A DNA stretch of 64,000 nt from an uncultured Bacillota bacterium (GCA_945956935.1 CAMFJD010000006.1:1-64000), one strand, 5' to 3'. Positions 18,471 through 30,853 are shown, counted from the stretch's first letter. Notes: a model not told the origin generated them from the letters alone. Made by a program: numbers and translations.

Positions 18471-19721
18471 ATGGACTACCGTCAAGAATTAATTGAATTG
18501 GCACTTAGTGCAAGACAAGCCGCTCGTGAACTAGCAGTTGCGAGTACTGAAACGAAAAATGCAGCAATTATGGCAATTTCGGACGCGTTAATTACACAAC
18601 AAGCGGAGATTTTAGCAGCAAATGAAAAAGATATTCAAGCAGGAGAAAAAAAGGGATTAACTCAAGCATTGCTCGATCGGTTATTGTTAACACCAGAGCG
18701 CATTGTAGCAATTTCCCAAGCTGCAAAGGAAGTTGTTGAGTTACCCGATCCAATCGGTAGCGTTATTCGTGGTTCGAAACGTCCAAACGGTTTGCAAGTA
18801 AATCAGGTACGTGTACCATTAGGCGTTATTGGGATGATTTATGAAGCACGGCCAAATGTAACTGTCGATGCAGCAATTTTAGCAATTAAAAGTGGGAATA
18901 CGTGCCTTTTAAAAGGGGGATCAGAAGCTTTTGAAACGAATATGGTGTTAGCACAAGTTATTCAAGGAGCAATTGCCCCATTTATACCGAAAACAGCGGT
19001 TAATTTTATTGCTCATACAGATCGTGCAGTTGTCACAGCACTTATTCAATTACATGGATATATTGATGTTGTTGTACCACGTGGATCACAACGATTAATT
19101 TCAGCAGTTGTTGAAAATGCTACAGTACCAACAATTGAAACAGGAGTCGGAATTTGTCATACATTTGTTGATGAAAGTGCTGATCTTACAATGGCTTTGA
19201 AAATAGTTGAAAACGCAAAAGTGCAACGACCTGCTGTATGTAATTCACTGGAAACCATTTTAGTACATGAAGGCGTAGCGAGAAATTTTTTACCACAACT
19301 TATAGAAAATTTTAGTCATCATCGAGTTGAAATTCGTGGTTGTGAGCGTGTACAAGCAATGATTGATGTGAATCTCGCAACAGATGAAGATTGGGATACA
19401 GAGTATTTAGATTTAATAGTTTCAGTAAAAGTTGTTGATACGCTTGATATGGCGATGCAACATATTCATGAGCATGGGAGCCATCACTCAGAAGCAATTA
19501 TTACGAATGACTTTGCTAATAGCCAGCGATTTTTAACTGAAGTTGATGCAGCGGCAGTATATGTTAATGCATCAACACGTTTTACGGATGGTGGAGAATT
19601 AGGATATGGTGCAGAACTTGGAATTAGTACTCAAAAACTTCATGCTCGTGGTCCACTTGGGCTAAGTGAACTGACAACAAATAAATATCAAATAATTGGA
19701 AACGGCCAAATTCGTTCATAA
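18471..19721 (+). CDS. proA: Gamma-glutamyl phosphate reductase
   Basis: 416 residues, an aldehyde dehydrogenase-fold enzyme. It contains IYEARPNVTVDAA, LKGGSEAFETN, VPRGSQRLI and the catalytic cysteine region RPAVCNSLETILVH. It reduces glutamyl-5-phosphate to glutamate-5-semialdehyde using NADPH and probably forms a complex with ProB. GGAGG precedes the ATG by 6 bases; it is co-transcribed with proB. No clear terminator follows; the next 115 bases hold only AT-rich inverted repeats. Confidence 0.97.
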   Translation: MDYRQELIELALSARQAARELAVASTETKNAAIMAISDALITQQAEILAANEKDIQAGEKKGLTQALLDRLLLTPERIVAISQAAKEVVELPDPIGSVIRGSKRPNGLQVNQVRVPLGVIGMIYEARPNVTVDAAILAIKSGNTCLLKGGSEAFETNMVLAQVIQGAIAPFIPKTAVNFIAHTDRAVVTALIQLHGYIDVVVPRGSQRLISAVVENATVPTIETGVGICHTFVDESADLTMALKIVENAKVQRPAVCNSLETILVHEGVARNFLPQLIENFSHHRVEIRGCERVQAMIDVNLATDEDWDTEYLDLIVSVKVVDTLDMAMQHIHEHGSHHSEAIITNDFANSQRFLTEVDAAAVYVNASTRFTDGGELGYGAELGISTQKLHARGPLGLSELTTNKYQIIGNGQIRS

Positions 19722-19836
19722 TTGATAAAAGCAAAGGTTAAGGATTTGTGATATCATGACTCATATATGATATATGAAGAAGAAGGTGGAAGTTTCATAC
19801 ATTTGTTGAACCATCACTATTTCTAGTTATTAGTAA

Positions 19837-20115
19837 ATGTGTGGTGTTTTCTGCGGAGGAAGAGTTAACTGCAGTAGTACTGTACTAGGTTACCCTGCCA
19901 TAACAATTTGGTATGCAACTGTAGCAGCATATAAGTGGGTGAATTTGTGCTGTGTTTTAGTTGGAACTTTAGTTGCATGTGCTATTTCGTTGGCTGATCT
20001 GCTAAAATCAGGATTTGATATGTGGATGTGCATCTATGCTATTATTTTTATCATCACTTATGGGGCAGCAAGATTCATTGTTAAAGCCAATAATCGAATT
20101 CAACAGCTAATATAA
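19837..20115 (+). CDS. Doubtful small Cys-rich membrane protein
   Basis: 92 residues with two hydrophobic segments (about 34-54 and 61-81) and cysteines clustered at the N-terminus (MCGVFCGG) and at 39-40 and 64. No ribosome binding site precedes the ATG at 19837, and no family is recognised. A GGAGG does occur inside the ORF near 19856, but no in-frame start follows at suitable distance. A good terminator directly after the stop codon argues that something is transcribed here. It could be a real small protein, the end of a decayed gene, or non-coding. Confidence 0.3.
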   Translation: MCGVFCGGRVNCSSTVLGYPAITIWYATVAAYKWVNLCCVLVGTLVACAISLADLLKSGFDMWMCIYAIIFIITYGAARFIVKANNRIQQLI

Positions 20116-20118
20116 TGG

Positions 20119-20146
20119 AAACATGACAAATTTGGTCATGTTTTTT
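20119..20146 (+). terminator. Terminator upstream of the pyr operon
   Basis: AAACATGAC pairs with GTCATGTTT (9 bp) across a 7-base loop and is followed by T6. Confidence 0.85.
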
Positions 20147-20229
20147 AATTATGAATGAGAATATTGATTTGTAGATGAATTGACTCAAATAAAATATTCA
20201 TATTTAATGTGAAAAATGAAGAAAAAGTC

Positions 20230-20258
20230 TTGAAGAAATGAGGTCAAAATGATATCAT
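20230..20258 (+). promoter_or_regulatory. Promoter of the pyr operon
   Basis: TTGAAG (20230-20235), 17 bp, then TATCAT (20253-20258). The transcript would start near 20265, leaving a leader of only about 40 bases before pyrB. That is too short for a PyrR-binding loop plus attenuator. Confidence 0.68.
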
Positions 20259-20305
20259 AGCGAAAGTATAAAAAATGTAAAATGCAATTGAAGGAGGAAC
20301 CCAAT

Positions 20306-21211
20306 ATGAAAAACAAACACTTATTGACTATGGATGCACTAACAGTAGCTGAAATTGATGCTATTTTATTTGACGCTCATTTATTTTCAACAATTTATAA
20401 AGATTGGCAATTTCCCGATAATCATCGTGTTGCCAATCTTTTTTTTGAGCCTAGTACGCGAACACAGTACTCATTTGAGTCGGCTCAGCATCAACTCAAT
20501 TGTAAAGTGACAACATTTAATGAACAAACATCAAGTGTCCAAAAAGGGGAGACACTTTATGATACAGTAAAAACATTTGAAGCAATTGGAATGGAAGCAC
20601 TCGTTATTCGTCATCCAGAAAATGAGTATTTTAAACACCTTGTAGATAAAATTAATATTCCAATATTAAATGGTGGGGATGGAAGTGGTAATCATCCGAC
20701 ACAGTGTTTACTTGATTTAATGACAATTAAAGAAGAATTTGGTGATTTTACTGGATTAAAGGTTGCGATTGTTGGGGATATTCAGCATAGTCGTGTTGCA
20801 AGTTCAAACTTGCAAGCAATGGAGAAACTTGGAATGATTTCTTATGTGTGCGGTCCAAAAGAGTGGTCAAAAAATCTAACTAATTATCATCCATTAGATG
20901 AAGTTATTGAAGAAATTGACGTGCTAATGTTATTACGTATTCAACATGAGCGTCACGAAGCAACAATGCAAATGACAAAAGCAGAGTATTTATCGGCGTA
21001 TGGACTTACAAAAGAACGCATGAATAAAATGAAACCAGAAGCAATTGTGATGCATCCAGCCCCATTTAATCGTGATGTAGAAATTGACAGTGATCTTGTT
21101 GAACATCCGAAGTCACGAATATTTAAGCAAATGGAAAATGGTGTCTATGTACGAAAAGCGGTATTAAAACGTGCATTTGGTTATGAATTTCCAACTGAAA
21201 TAACAAAATAA
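20306..21211 (+). CDS. pyrB: Aspartate carbamoyltransferase catalytic chain
   Basis: 301 residues from the ATG at 20306, with AAGGAGG 8 bases upstream; an upstream reading from 20282 lacks one. It carries the carbamoyl-phosphate motif FFEPSTRTQYSFE, the HPTQCLLDL loop and the AIVMHPAPFNRDVEI segment. It condenses carbamoyl phosphate with aspartate. No pyrI regulatory subunit is present, as usual in Bacillota. It is the first gene of an eight-gene UMP operon. Confidence 0.97.
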   Translation: MKNKHLLTMDALTVAEIDAILFDAHLFSTIYKDWQFPDNHRVANLFFEPSTRTQYSFESAQHQLNCKVTTFNEQTSSVQKGETLYDTVKTFEAIGMEALVIRHPENEYFKHLVDKINIPILNGGDGSGNHPTQCLLDLMTIKEEFGDFTGLKVAIVGDIQHSRVASSNLQAMEKLGMISYVCGPKEWSKNLTNYHPLDEVIEEIDVLMLLRIQHERHEATMQMTKAEYLSAYGLTKERMNKMKPEAIVMHPAPFNRDVEIDSDLVEHPKSRIFKQMENGVYVRKAVLKRAFGYEFPTEITK

Positions 21212-21241
21212 TGACTTGGATCTTAAAGGAGGTATACATGA

Positions 21242-22513
21242 ATGCTTTTATTACAAAATGCTCAAATAGTAGATGAAACAGGACAGTTAAAAAAACAAGA
21301 TATTCTCATCAGTAATGGGAAAATTACAGCGATAGCACATGTAATTGAAGTCACTAGCGAAATGGAAGTTATTGATGTAGCAAGTAAATTAGTAGCACCT
21401 GGATTTATCGATGTTCACGTTCATTTACGTGAGCCTGGGTTTGAATACAAAGAAACAGTAAAGACAGGAACACTTGCTGCGGCTAAAGGTGGTTTTACAA
21501 CAATTGCACCTATGCCAAATGTTGATCCAGTACCGGATTCTCAAGAGCACTTAGCACATTTGGAAGCAATTATTACAAAAGATGCGTGCATTAAAGTAGT
21601 ACCGATTGCTTCGATTACAGTTGATGAACAAGGTGATACATTAGTACCGATGGAACAGTTAGCTAAGCGAGTGATTGGTTTTAGTGATGATGGTGTCGGA
21701 ATTCAAGATGCAGGAACAATGTACCAAGCAATGTTAGCAGCAAAAGCAGTAAATAAGCCAATTATTGCTCATACTGAAGATGATTCATTGAAAAATCGTG
21801 GATTTGTACATGAAGGAGTATACGCAAAGTCAAAGGGATGGCGAGGTATTCCATCAATTTGTGAAAGTAGCCAAATAGCACGTGACCTAATGTTAGCACA
21901 GGCGAGTGGTTGTCACTACCATGTCTGCCATATTAGTGCTAAAGAAAGTGTACAATTGATCCGTGAAGCACAAGCAAAGGGAATTCAAGCGACTGCCGAA
22001 GTAACACCGCATCATTTAGTATTAATCGATGAAGATGTGATCGATAGTCAAGGCAAGATGAATCCTCCATTACGATCAAGCGCAGACCGTGATGCATTAA
22101 TTGGAGGGATTAACGATGGAACAATTGCAATGATTGCAACAGACCATGCTCCACATAGCGATGAAGAGAAAGCCCGAGGAATTGAGTTAGCACCATTTGG
22201 AATAGTGGGACTTGAAACAGCATTTCCATTATTGTATACGCAGTTAGTAAAAACAAATCAGACGTCGTTATCAAATTTAATTGCTTTGATGACAAAAAAT
22301 CCAGCAAACATCTTCAATATGAGTGATCGTGGAGAACTAGCTGTTGGTAAACAAGCAGATATCACAATCATTGATTTAGAAAAAAAAGCAAGAGTTGATT
22401 CAAATACATTCGTATCATTAGGAAAAAATACCCCATTTAATGGGATGGAATTACAAGGGTGGCCAGTTTGTACAATTGTCGATGGTCACATTGTGTATCA
22501 GGAAAAGGAGTAG
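21242..22513 (+). CDS. pyrC: Dihydroorotase
   Basis: 423 residues, class I dihydroorotase length. Metal ligands are in DVHVHLREPGFEYKETV; the segments APMPN and IATDHAPHS are also present. It cyclises carbamoyl aspartate. The in-frame ATG at 21242 lies 10 bases from the AAAGGAGG site; a second ATG at 21238, at closer spacing but out of frame, would give only a 12-residue peptide. carA follows after 3 bases. Confidence 0.97.
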   Translation: MLLLQNAQIVDETGQLKKQDILISNGKITAIAHVIEVTSEMEVIDVASKLVAPGFIDVHVHLREPGFEYKETVKTGTLAAAKGGFTTIAPMPNVDPVPDSQEHLAHLEAIITKDACIKVVPIASITVDEQGDTLVPMEQLAKRVIGFSDDGVGIQDAGTMYQAMLAAKAVNKPIIAHTEDDSLKNRGFVHEGVYAKSKGWRGIPSICESSQIARDLMLAQASGCHYHVCHISAKESVQLIREAQAKGIQATAEVTPHHLVLIDEDVIDSQGKMNPPLRSSADRDALIGGINDGTIAMIATDHAPHSDEEKARGIELAPFGIVGLETAFPLLYTQLVKTNQTSLSNLIALMTKNPANIFNMSDRGELAVGKQADITIIDLEKKARVDSNTFVSLGKNTPFNGMELQGWPVCTIVDGHIVYQEKE

Positions 22514-22516
22514 AAA

Positions 22517-23605
22517 ATGATGAAAAATCGCGTGTTAATCTTAGAAAACGGTCTGGTTTTTTATGGAACTGGATTTGGAAGTACGAAAGAACAAGTAGGA
22601 GAGCTTGTTTTTAATACAGGGATGACTGGATATCAAGAAGTATTAAGTGATCCATCATATTGTGGACAAATCGTGACAATGACCTATCCATTAATAGGAA
22701 ACTACGGTATTAATCGTGATGATTTTGAAAGTTTACAACCTGCCGTATTTGGATTTGTAGTACGTGAGTACTGTGAAATACCATCAAACTTTCGTGGAAC
22801 GATGACATTAGATGCGTATCTAAAGTTAAAAGATATTCCGGGGATTAGTGGAGTAGATACGCGAGCATTGACGAAAGTATTACGCAGCAGTGGAACAATG
22901 AAAGCAATTATGTGTCCAGCAGATGTTAATATTGATGAAAAAATTGCTATGTTAAAGGGACACACAATGTTTACAAACCATGTTGAGCAAGTATCAACAC
23001 AACGTCCATATGCTGTACCGAATCGTGGGAAAAAAGTAGTGATGCTTGATTTTGGAGCAAAACTTGGAATTACACGTGAGTTGAGTGCACGAGGGTGTGA
23101 TATCATGGTGGTTCCACATGATACGTCAGCAGCACAAATCTTGGCATTGAATCCAGATGGAGTTATGTTATCAAATGGTCCAGGAGATCCAAAAGATGCG
23201 ATACAACCAATTCAAACAATACAACAACTATTAGGAAAAGTACCGATGTTTGGAATTTGTTTAGGACACCAATTATTAGCACTTGCATGTGGTGCTGATA
23301 CACAAAAATTGAAATTTGGACACCGTGGATGTAACCAACCAGTTAAAAATTTGCAGACAAATAGAGTCGAAATCACATCACAAAATCATGGATATGAAGT
23401 AAACGAAGTGAGTCTTGAAGGAACTGGTTTAGTTGTGACTCATGTTGCATTAAATGATAAGAGTGTTGAAGGGATTGCTCACACAGTATATCCAGCATTC
23501 TCAGTACAATATCATCCAGAAGCAGCCCCAGGACCGACAGATCCAAATTATTTATTTGACCAGTTTATGACAGTAATGGATACAAAATCACCAGTTGTAA
23601 AGTAA
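22517..23605 (+). CDS. carA: Carbamoyl-phosphate synthase, glutamine amidotransferase subunit
   Basis: 362 residues. The N-terminal CPSase small domain (TGMTGYQEVLSDPSY, ISGVDTRALT) is followed by a class I glutamine amidotransferase with nucleophile motif MFGICLGHQLLA and the His/Glu end SVQYHPEAAPGP. It supplies ammonia from glutamine to CarB. AAAGGAG precedes the tandem ATGATG. Its place in the pyr operon suggests the pyrimidine-dedicated enzyme (PyrAA); no second, arginine-linked copy is visible in the window. Confidence 0.97.
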   Translation: MMKNRVLILENGLVFYGTGFGSTKEQVGELVFNTGMTGYQEVLSDPSYCGQIVTMTYPLIGNYGINRDDFESLQPAVFGFVVREYCEIPSNFRGTMTLDAYLKLKDIPGISGVDTRALTKVLRSSGTMKAIMCPADVNIDEKIAMLKGHTMFTNHVEQVSTQRPYAVPNRGKKVVMLDFGAKLGITRELSARGCDIMVVPHDTSAAQILALNPDGVMLSNGPGDPKDAIQPIQTIQQLLGKVPMFGICLGHQLLALACGADTQKLKFGHRGCNQPVKNLQTNRVEITSQNHGYEVNEVSLEGTGLVVTHVALNDKSVEGIAHTVYPAFSVQYHPEAAPGPTDPNYLFDQFMTVMDTKSPVVK

Positions 23606-23624
23606 TTAAGAGGAGGACAAAGCG

Positions 23625-26600
23625 ATGCCAAAACGCACAGATATTCAAAAGATTTTAGTAATTGGATCAGGACCAATCATTATTGGTCAAGCAGCAGAAT
23701 TTGACTATGCAGGTACACAAGCATGTCAAGCTTTAAAAGAAGAAGGGTATGAAGTAGTTTTAATTAATTCTAACCCAGCAACGATTATGACTGATCGTGT
23801 TGTTGCCGATGCTGTTTATATTGAACCATTGACATTAGACTTTGTCAGCCGGATTATTCGCAAAGAACGTCCAGATGCTGTGTTGCCAAGTTTAGGTGGA
23901 CAAACAGGATTAAACTTAGTTGTTGAACTACATGAAAGTGGTGTTTTAGCTGAATGCGGTGTTGAGATTTTAGGAACAGCTTTATCAGCAATCGAACAAG
24001 CAGAAGATCGTGATTTATTCCGTTCGTTAATGAATGAGCTTGGAGAGCCAGTACCAGAAAGTGATATCGTTCATACTGTAGAAGAAGCGTTAGCCTTTGT
24101 AGAAGAAATCGGTTATCCAGTTATTGTTCGTCCAGCATTTACGCTTGGTGGAACAGGTGGTGGAATCGCAGAAACACGTGAGAAATTTATCGACATCGTC
24201 AGCAACGGATTGAAATTGAGCCCAGTGACACAATGTTTAATTGAGCGCAGTATCGCGGGATTTAAAGAAATTGAATATGAAGTGATGCGTGATAAAAATG
24301 ATAATGCAATTGTGGTATGTAATATGGAAAATATTGATCCTGTAGGAATCCATACAGGAGATTCAATGGTTGTTGCTCCAAGTCAAACATTATCAGATCG
24401 TGAATATCAAATGTTGAGAAATTGTTCATTAAAAATTATCCGTGCGCTTGGAATTGAAGGTGGGTGTAACGTTCAACTAGCATTAGATCCACATTCATTT
24501 GATTATTATATTATCGAAGTAAACCCTCGTGTGAGCCGTTCATCAGCACTAGCATCAAAAGCGACAGGTTATCCAATAGCTAAAATTGCCACGAAAATAG
24601 CGGTTGGATTTACATTAGACGAATTAATGAATCCAGTAACACAAACAAGTTATGCGTGTTTTGAACCAGCACTTGATTACATCGTAACAAAATTGCCGCG
24701 ATTTGCTTTTGATAAATTCAACAGTGCGGATCGTCGCTTGGGAACACAGATGAAAGCAACAGGTGAGGTTATGGCAATTGGTCGTAACTTTGAAGAATCA
24801 TTTTTAAAAGCAATCCGTTCAATGGAAATGAAGACAGATCACTTAGAGATGAAAAGTTTTAAAACATGGACAAAAGAACAGTTGTGGGAAAAAATGTTAC
24901 AAGCAGATGATGAACGTTTATATGCGATTGCTCAATTGTTACGCTTGGGAGTTGAAGCAGAAGAGATTCATCAGACAACACTTGTTGATCGTTTTTTCTT
25001 AGCAAAACTTATGCATATTATTGAATTAGAACAACGCTTAAAAGAAAACATTGGAGATGTTGAAACGTTAGAACTTGTGAAACATTATGGGTTTGCAGAT
25101 TCTTACATCGCACGTCAATGGAACATGAGTGAGCAAGCGGTATATGAATTACGTCATGAACACAAAATTGTACCTGTATATAAAATGGTTGATACATGTG
25201 CTGCCGAATTTGAATCAGCAACACCATATTTTTATAGTACATACGAACAATACACTGAATCGGAGCGTAGCGAACGTGAATCAGTCATTGTATTAGGATC
25301 AGGACCAATTCGCATCGGGCAAGGAGTAGAGTTTGATTATGCAACTGTACATTGTGTACAAGCGATTCGTGAAGCAGGACTAGAGGCGATTATTATTAAT
25401 AATAACCCTGAAACAGTATCAACAGATTTCTCAATCTCAGATAAATTATATTTTGAGCCACTGACAATTGAAGATGTTATGCACATTATTGATTTAGAAA
25501 AACCAAAAGGTGTTGTTGTACAGTTTGGAGGTCAGACGGCAATTAATCTCGCAGATGGATTAGCAGCACGTGGTGTGAAAATTTTAGGAACAAGTCTTGA
25601 AAATATTGATCGTGCTGAAAATCGTGATAAATTCGAAGCAACATTGCGTGAATTAGATATTCCACAACCGCTTGGAAAAACAGCGACAACGCCTGATGAA
25701 GCTGTTGTAATCGCAACTGAAATTGGCTATCCAGTACTAGTTCGTCCATCATATGTACTTGGTGGTCGTGCAATGGAAATTGTTCAAAATGAAAAGGACC
25801 TACGTCATTATATGAAAACAGCTGTGGAAGAAGTAAGTAATGACGAACCAATTCTTGTTGATCGCTATTTAACCGGAAAAGAAGTTGAAGTTGATGCGAT
25901 TAGCGATGGAATAAACGTATATATCCCAGGGATTATGGAACATATTGAACGTGCAGGAGTTCACTCGGGTGACTCAATCTCAATGTATCCATCACAGACA
26001 TTAAGTCAAAAAGTAAAAGACGCTATTATTGATTATACAATCCGTATTGGGGTTGGATTTGAAATTATTGGTTTATTTAACATTCAATTTATCGTTACTG
26101 CAGATGAAGCAGTTTATGTACTTGAAGTAAACCCGCGCTCAAGTCGCACAGTCCCATTCTTGAGTAAAATTACGGATGTACCAATGGCAAATTTAGCAAC
26201 ACGGTCATTACTTGGTCAAACATTACCACAGTTAGGGTACGAAACAGGGTATCATCCAGAAACGACTGGAGTATATGTAAAAGCACCAGTCTTCTCGTTT
26301 GCTAAGTTACGTTCAGTTGATACGACATTAGGTCCTGAAATGAAATCAACAGGTGAGGCACTTGGAATGGATATAACGGCAGAAAAAGCATTGTACAAAG
26401 CACTTGTCGCATCAGGAATTAAAGTGCCATTCCAAGGGAATGTGCTATTAACTGTAGCAGATGAAGATAAAGAAACGGGATTGGCATTAGCAAAACGTTT
26501 TGCCGCAATTGGATATGGAATTTTAGCAACTGCTGGGACAGCAAAGTTCTTGAGTGAACAAGGTTTACGTGTACAGTCAGTAGCCAAAATTGGAAGTATT

Positions 26601-26813
26601 GATGAAGAAACAGTTATTGATGTAATACGTCAAGGTAAAGTAAATTTTGTCATTAATACGATGAGTACAACACGTGAAGTCGCGTTAGATGGGTTTTTAA
26701 TCCGTCGTGAATCGGCAGAAAACAATTTACCTTGCTTTACATCACTGGATACAGTACAAGCAATTTTACGTGTAATTGAAGCACATTCATTCACAACACA
26801 AACTATTAACTAA
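23625..26813 (+). CDS. carB: Carbamoyl-phosphate synthase, large subunit
   Basis: 1062 residues, standard length. Two homologous ATP-grasp halves are evident: the first opens [21 protein letters not shown], the second [20 protein letters not shown] near residue 557. The C-terminal MGS-like allosteric domain follows about residue 935 ([19 protein letters not shown]). It makes carbamoyl phosphate from bicarbonate, ammonia and two ATP. The allosteric domain is the usual site for UMP inhibition. GAGGAGG precedes the ATG. Confidence 0.98.
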   Translation: MPKRTDIQKILVIGSGPIIIGQAAEFDYAGTQACQALKEEGYEVVLINSNPATIMTDRVVADAVYIEPLTLDFVSRIIRKERPDAVLPSLGGQTGLNLVVELHESGVLAECGVEILGTALSAIEQAEDRDLFRSLMNELGEPVPESDIVHTVEEALAFVEEIGYPVIVRPAFTLGGTGGGIAETREKFIDIVSNGLKLSPVTQCLIERSIAGFKEIEYEVMRDKNDNAIVVCNMENIDPVGIHTGDSMVVAPSQTLSDREYQMLRNCSLKIIRALGIEGGCNVQLALDPHSFDYYIIEVNPRVSRSSALASKATGYPIAKIATKIAVGFTLDELMNPVTQTSYACFEPALDYIVTKLPRFAFDKFNSADRRLGTQMKATGEVMAIGRNFEESFLKAIRSMEMKTDHLEMKSFKTWTKEQLWEKMLQADDERLYAIAQLLRLGVEAEEIHQTTLVDRFFLAKLMHIIELEQRLKENIGDVETLELVKHYGFADSYIARQWNMSEQAVYELRHEHKIVPVYKMVDTCAAEFESATPYFYSTYEQYTESERSERESVIVLGSGPIRIGQGVEFDYATVHCVQAIREAGLEAIIINNNPETVSTDFSISDKLYFEPLTIEDVMHIIDLEKPKGVVVQFGGQTAINLADGLAARGVKILGTSLENIDRAENRDKFEATLRELDIPQPLGKTATTPDEAVVIATEIGYPVLVRPSYVLGGRAMEIVQNEKDLRHYMKTAVEEVSNDEPILVDRYLTGKEVEVDAISDGINVYIPGIMEHIERAGVHSGDSISMYPSQTLSQKVKDAIIDYTIRIGVGFEIIGLFNIQFIVTADEAVYVLEVNPRSSRTVPFLSKITDVPMANLATRSLLGQTLPQLGYETGYHPETTGVYVKAPVFSFAKLRSVDTTLGPEMKSTGEALGMDITAEKALYKALVASGIKVPFQGNVLLTVADEDKETGLALAKRFAAIGYGILATAGTAKFLSEQGLRVQSVAKIGSIDEETVIDVIRQGKVNFVINTMSTTREVALDGFLIRRESAENNLPCFTSLDTVQAILRVIEAHSFTTQTIN

Positions 26814-26835
26814 AAAATAAAAAGGAGTATCGAAC

Positions 26836-28491
<1,656 letters not shown>

Positions 28492-28492
<1 letters not shown>

Positions 28493-29193
28493 TGAGTGAA
28501 GTTATTGTAGCATTGGATTTTTCTACTGAGAAAGAAGTCGTTCGTTTCTTACGGGATTTTCATGAGCCAATTTATACAAAAGTAGGAATGGAGTTATTGT
28601 ATGCATATGGACCACAAATTATTGATGTGATTCAATCGTTAGGTCATCAAGTATTTTTGGACTTGAAATTGCATGATATCCCTAATACAGTTCAAAGTGC
28701 AATGAAAAATTTAGCACGTCTTGAAGTTGATATGGTCAATGTTCATGTTGCAGGTGGAAGCAAAATGATGGAGGCTGCAATTGAAGGTTTAGAAAGTGGA
28801 ACACGTCCTGGTATGCAAAGACCAACATGTATTGCAGTGACACAGTTAACTTCAACAAGTCAAGAAATGATGCAAAATGAATTACTCATCGCAAATTCAT
28901 TAGATGAAGTCGTGCTTGAATATGCAAAACTAGCGAAAAATAGTCATCTTGATGGAGTGGTATGCTCAGTACATGAAGCAAAAGCCATTCATGCAAATTG
29001 TGGAAATGACTTCCTAACAATTACACCAGGAATTCGTTTGGCAAACGACAGTGTCGATGATCAAGTGCGAATTGCAACGCCAGTGTATGCGAAAGAACAA
29101 GGGAGTGACTATTTAGTAATCGGACGCTCAATTACACAAAGTGAAAACCCATTAGAAACGTACCAAAACATCCAAAAGATGTTAAGTGTCTAA
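28492..29193 (+). CDS. pyrF: Orotidine 5'-phosphate decarboxylase
   Basis: 233 residues. The catalytic Lys/Asp array is in FLDLKLHDIPNTV, the N-terminus has VALDFSTEKE, and the phosphate-binding end is LVIGRSIT. It decarboxylates OMP to UMP, the last step. AAGGAG precedes the ATG; it overlaps pyrD by one base. A 60-base gap without visible structure separates it from pyrE. Confidence 0.97.
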
Positions 29194-29253
29194 ACACGGT
29201 TAAAAGAGCAAATAAGAGTTAGAACATCGCTTGAATGATGGAGGAAGAAAGAA

Positions 29254-29892
29254 ATGGAAATCAAAACACAAGTAGCAAAATCATTACTCGATATTGAAGC
29301 AGTATTTTTACGTCCAAATGACCCATTTGTTTGGACAAGTGGTATTCATTCGCCAATTTATTGTGATAACCGTTTAGTATTATCATACCCTGATGTGCGC
29401 ACGCTAGTACGTAACGGATTAGTTGAAGTGGTAAAACATGCATATCCTGAAGTAGAAATGATTATGGGAACAGCCACAGCAGGAATCCCAATGGCTGCTT
29501 TAATCGCTGATCAAATGAACCTGCCTATGGGATATGTTCGTGGTGATGCAAAAAAACACGGAAAACAAAATCAAATTGAAGGACGTGTATTTGAAGGGCA
29601 AAAAGTTGTTGTTGTTGAAGATCTCATTTCAACGGGTGGGAGTGTAGGTGTTGCAGTCGAAGCATTACGTGCAGCAGGTGCGGATGTATTAGGTGTCGTA
29701 GCAATCTTTACATATGGTTTACCAAAAGCAACAACATTAGCGAATGAATTGCAAGTACCATTCCATACATTAACGGATTATCCAACTTTAATTGAAGCAG
29801 CAGTAGCAAATAATTATATTGCTGAAAGTGATGTAAATAAATTACACGTTTGGAGTCAAAATCCAGCAGACCAAAATTGGATGAATTTATAG
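29254..29892 (+). CDS. pyrE: Orotate phosphoribosyltransferase
   Basis: 212 residues. The PRPP-binding motif is [17 protein letters not shown], and the orotate site contains [16 protein letters not shown]. It attaches ribose-5-phosphate from PRPP to orotate. GGAGG precedes the ATG. It is the last gene of the operon and is followed by a strong terminator, so the operon encodes every step from glutamine and bicarbonate to UMP. Confidence 0.97.
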   Translation: MEIKTQVAKSLLDIEAVFLRPNDPFVWTSGIHSPIYCDNRLVLSYPDVRTLVRNGLVEVVKHAYPEVEMIMGTATAGIPMAALIADQMNLPMGYVRGDAKKHGKQNQIEGRVFEGQKVVVVEDLISTGGSVGVAVEALRAAGADVLGVVAIFTYGLPKATTLANELQVPFHTLTDYPTLIEAAVANNYIAESDVNKLHVWSQNPADQNWMNL

Positions 29893-29899
29893 ATAAGTG

Positions 29900-29933
29900 A
29901 AAAAGCGACTCCACTATAGGAGTTGCTTTTTTT
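29900..29933 (+). terminator. Terminator of the pyr operon
   Basis: AAAAAGCGACTCC pairs with GGAGTTGCTTTTT (one G-U) across a 6-base loop, with a long T-run. Confidence 0.93.
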
Positions 29934-30131
29934 GTGGATAAAGAAGATTAGGAGTATCAAGAGGAAGAGTTTAAGGTGAAACCAAGTTTTTTTCCACAAG
30001 TTTTTTGAATTTCTGTGGATTACTACTGAATTTTTTATAAAAATTAAACTACTGACTAGGTTTATTATAGTAAACTTGTTATAATTGATTGTAAGCAAGT
30101 AGATGCTAGTAACCTAAAGGAGGATAATTGA

Positions 30132-30590
30132 ATGGGTTTAACAGATAAAATCAAAAACATGTTCATCGATGATGAGGACGATATGGAAGAAGAGTATTAT
30201 GAAGAGCAGGAACATCAGCATGCACAACAAGTGCAAGCGACAACGACTGCTCAAGTAAATGAAAAAGCACTCCATGCGCCATCGGCAACGAGTGAGTCAT
30301 TATTAGCTGCAATGCAAGGTAAAGGTGCACAAATGATTCTATCAGAACCAAAAGCGTATTCTGAATCTCAAGAAATTGCAGACCATTTATTGAATCAACG
30401 TGGTGTGATTGTGAACCTACAACGCTTAAGTCCTGATCAAGGAAAACGCATCATCGATTTTTTAAGCGGTACAGTTTATGCAATTAAAGGGGATATTCAA
30501 AAAGTTGGGCATAATATTTTCTTATGTACACCAAATTCATTTGGAATTGCTGGAACAATTTCAGATGAAGATGCGAAACGAGCGTACTAA
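30132..30590 (+). CDS. sepF: Cell division protein SepF
   Basis: 152 residues. An N-terminal amphipathic membrane-binding helix (MGLTDKIKNMFI) is followed by an acidic, Gln-rich linker (about 14-65) and the SepF domain with VNLQRLSPDQGKRIIDFLSG. It bundles FtsZ filaments and tethers them to the membrane. AAAGGAGG lies 7 bases from the ATG, and a TATAAT at about 30079 may be its -10. It heads a sepF-ylmG-ylmH-divIVA run. Confidence 0.95.
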   Translation: MGLTDKIKNMFIDDEDDMEEEYYEEQEHQHAQQVQATTTAQVNEKALHAPSATSESLLAAMQGKGAQMILSEPKAYSESQEIADHLLNQRGVIVNLQRLSPDQGKRIIDFLSGTVYAIKGDIQKVGHNIFLCTPNSFGIAGTISDEDAKRAY

Positions 30591-30592
30591 TA

Positions 30593-30853
30593 ATGAGTCT
30601 AGTATTTGAATTTTTAATGTGGTTGTTGGACATATACGCATATGGCTTGCTAATTTATGTATTAGCAACATGGGTTCCACCAATTTATCGCTTCATTTAC
30701 CCGTTTTTTAGTCCGTTATATAAAAAACCGCTTGAAATTGTGGGACGGATTATTCCACCGTTTGGTATGTTGGATTTTTCGCCAGTTATTTTGTTTGTTG
30801 CGATTCAATTAGTAATGAGAGGACTTGCATTCTTATATGTATTCTTCTTATAG
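30593..30853 (+). CDS. ylmG: YggT family membrane protein YlmG
   Basis: 86 residues with two membrane segments (about 5-27 and 62-84) joined by a loop rich in Pro and aromatic residues (WVPPIYRFIYPFFSPLYKK), the pattern of YggT/YlmG proteins. Its cellular role is poorly defined but linked to division or membrane organisation. It starts 2 bases after the sepF stop, so translation is probably coupled. Confidence 0.9.
   Translation: MSLVFEFLMWLLDIYAYGLLIYVLATWVPPIYRFIYPFFSPLYKKPLEIVGRIIPPFGMLDFSPVILFVAIQLVMRGLAFLYVFFL

Noticed and set aside
20116-20305. PyrR-type attenuator before pyrB
   Set aside because: The only terminator is upstream of the promoter, and no PyrR-binding loop is visible in the short leader.
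22702-23106. 134-codon open frame on the minus strand inside carA
   Set aside because: It is antisense to a complete, well-conserved carA, has no ribosome site or family resemblance, and its composition follows the codon pattern of the real gene.
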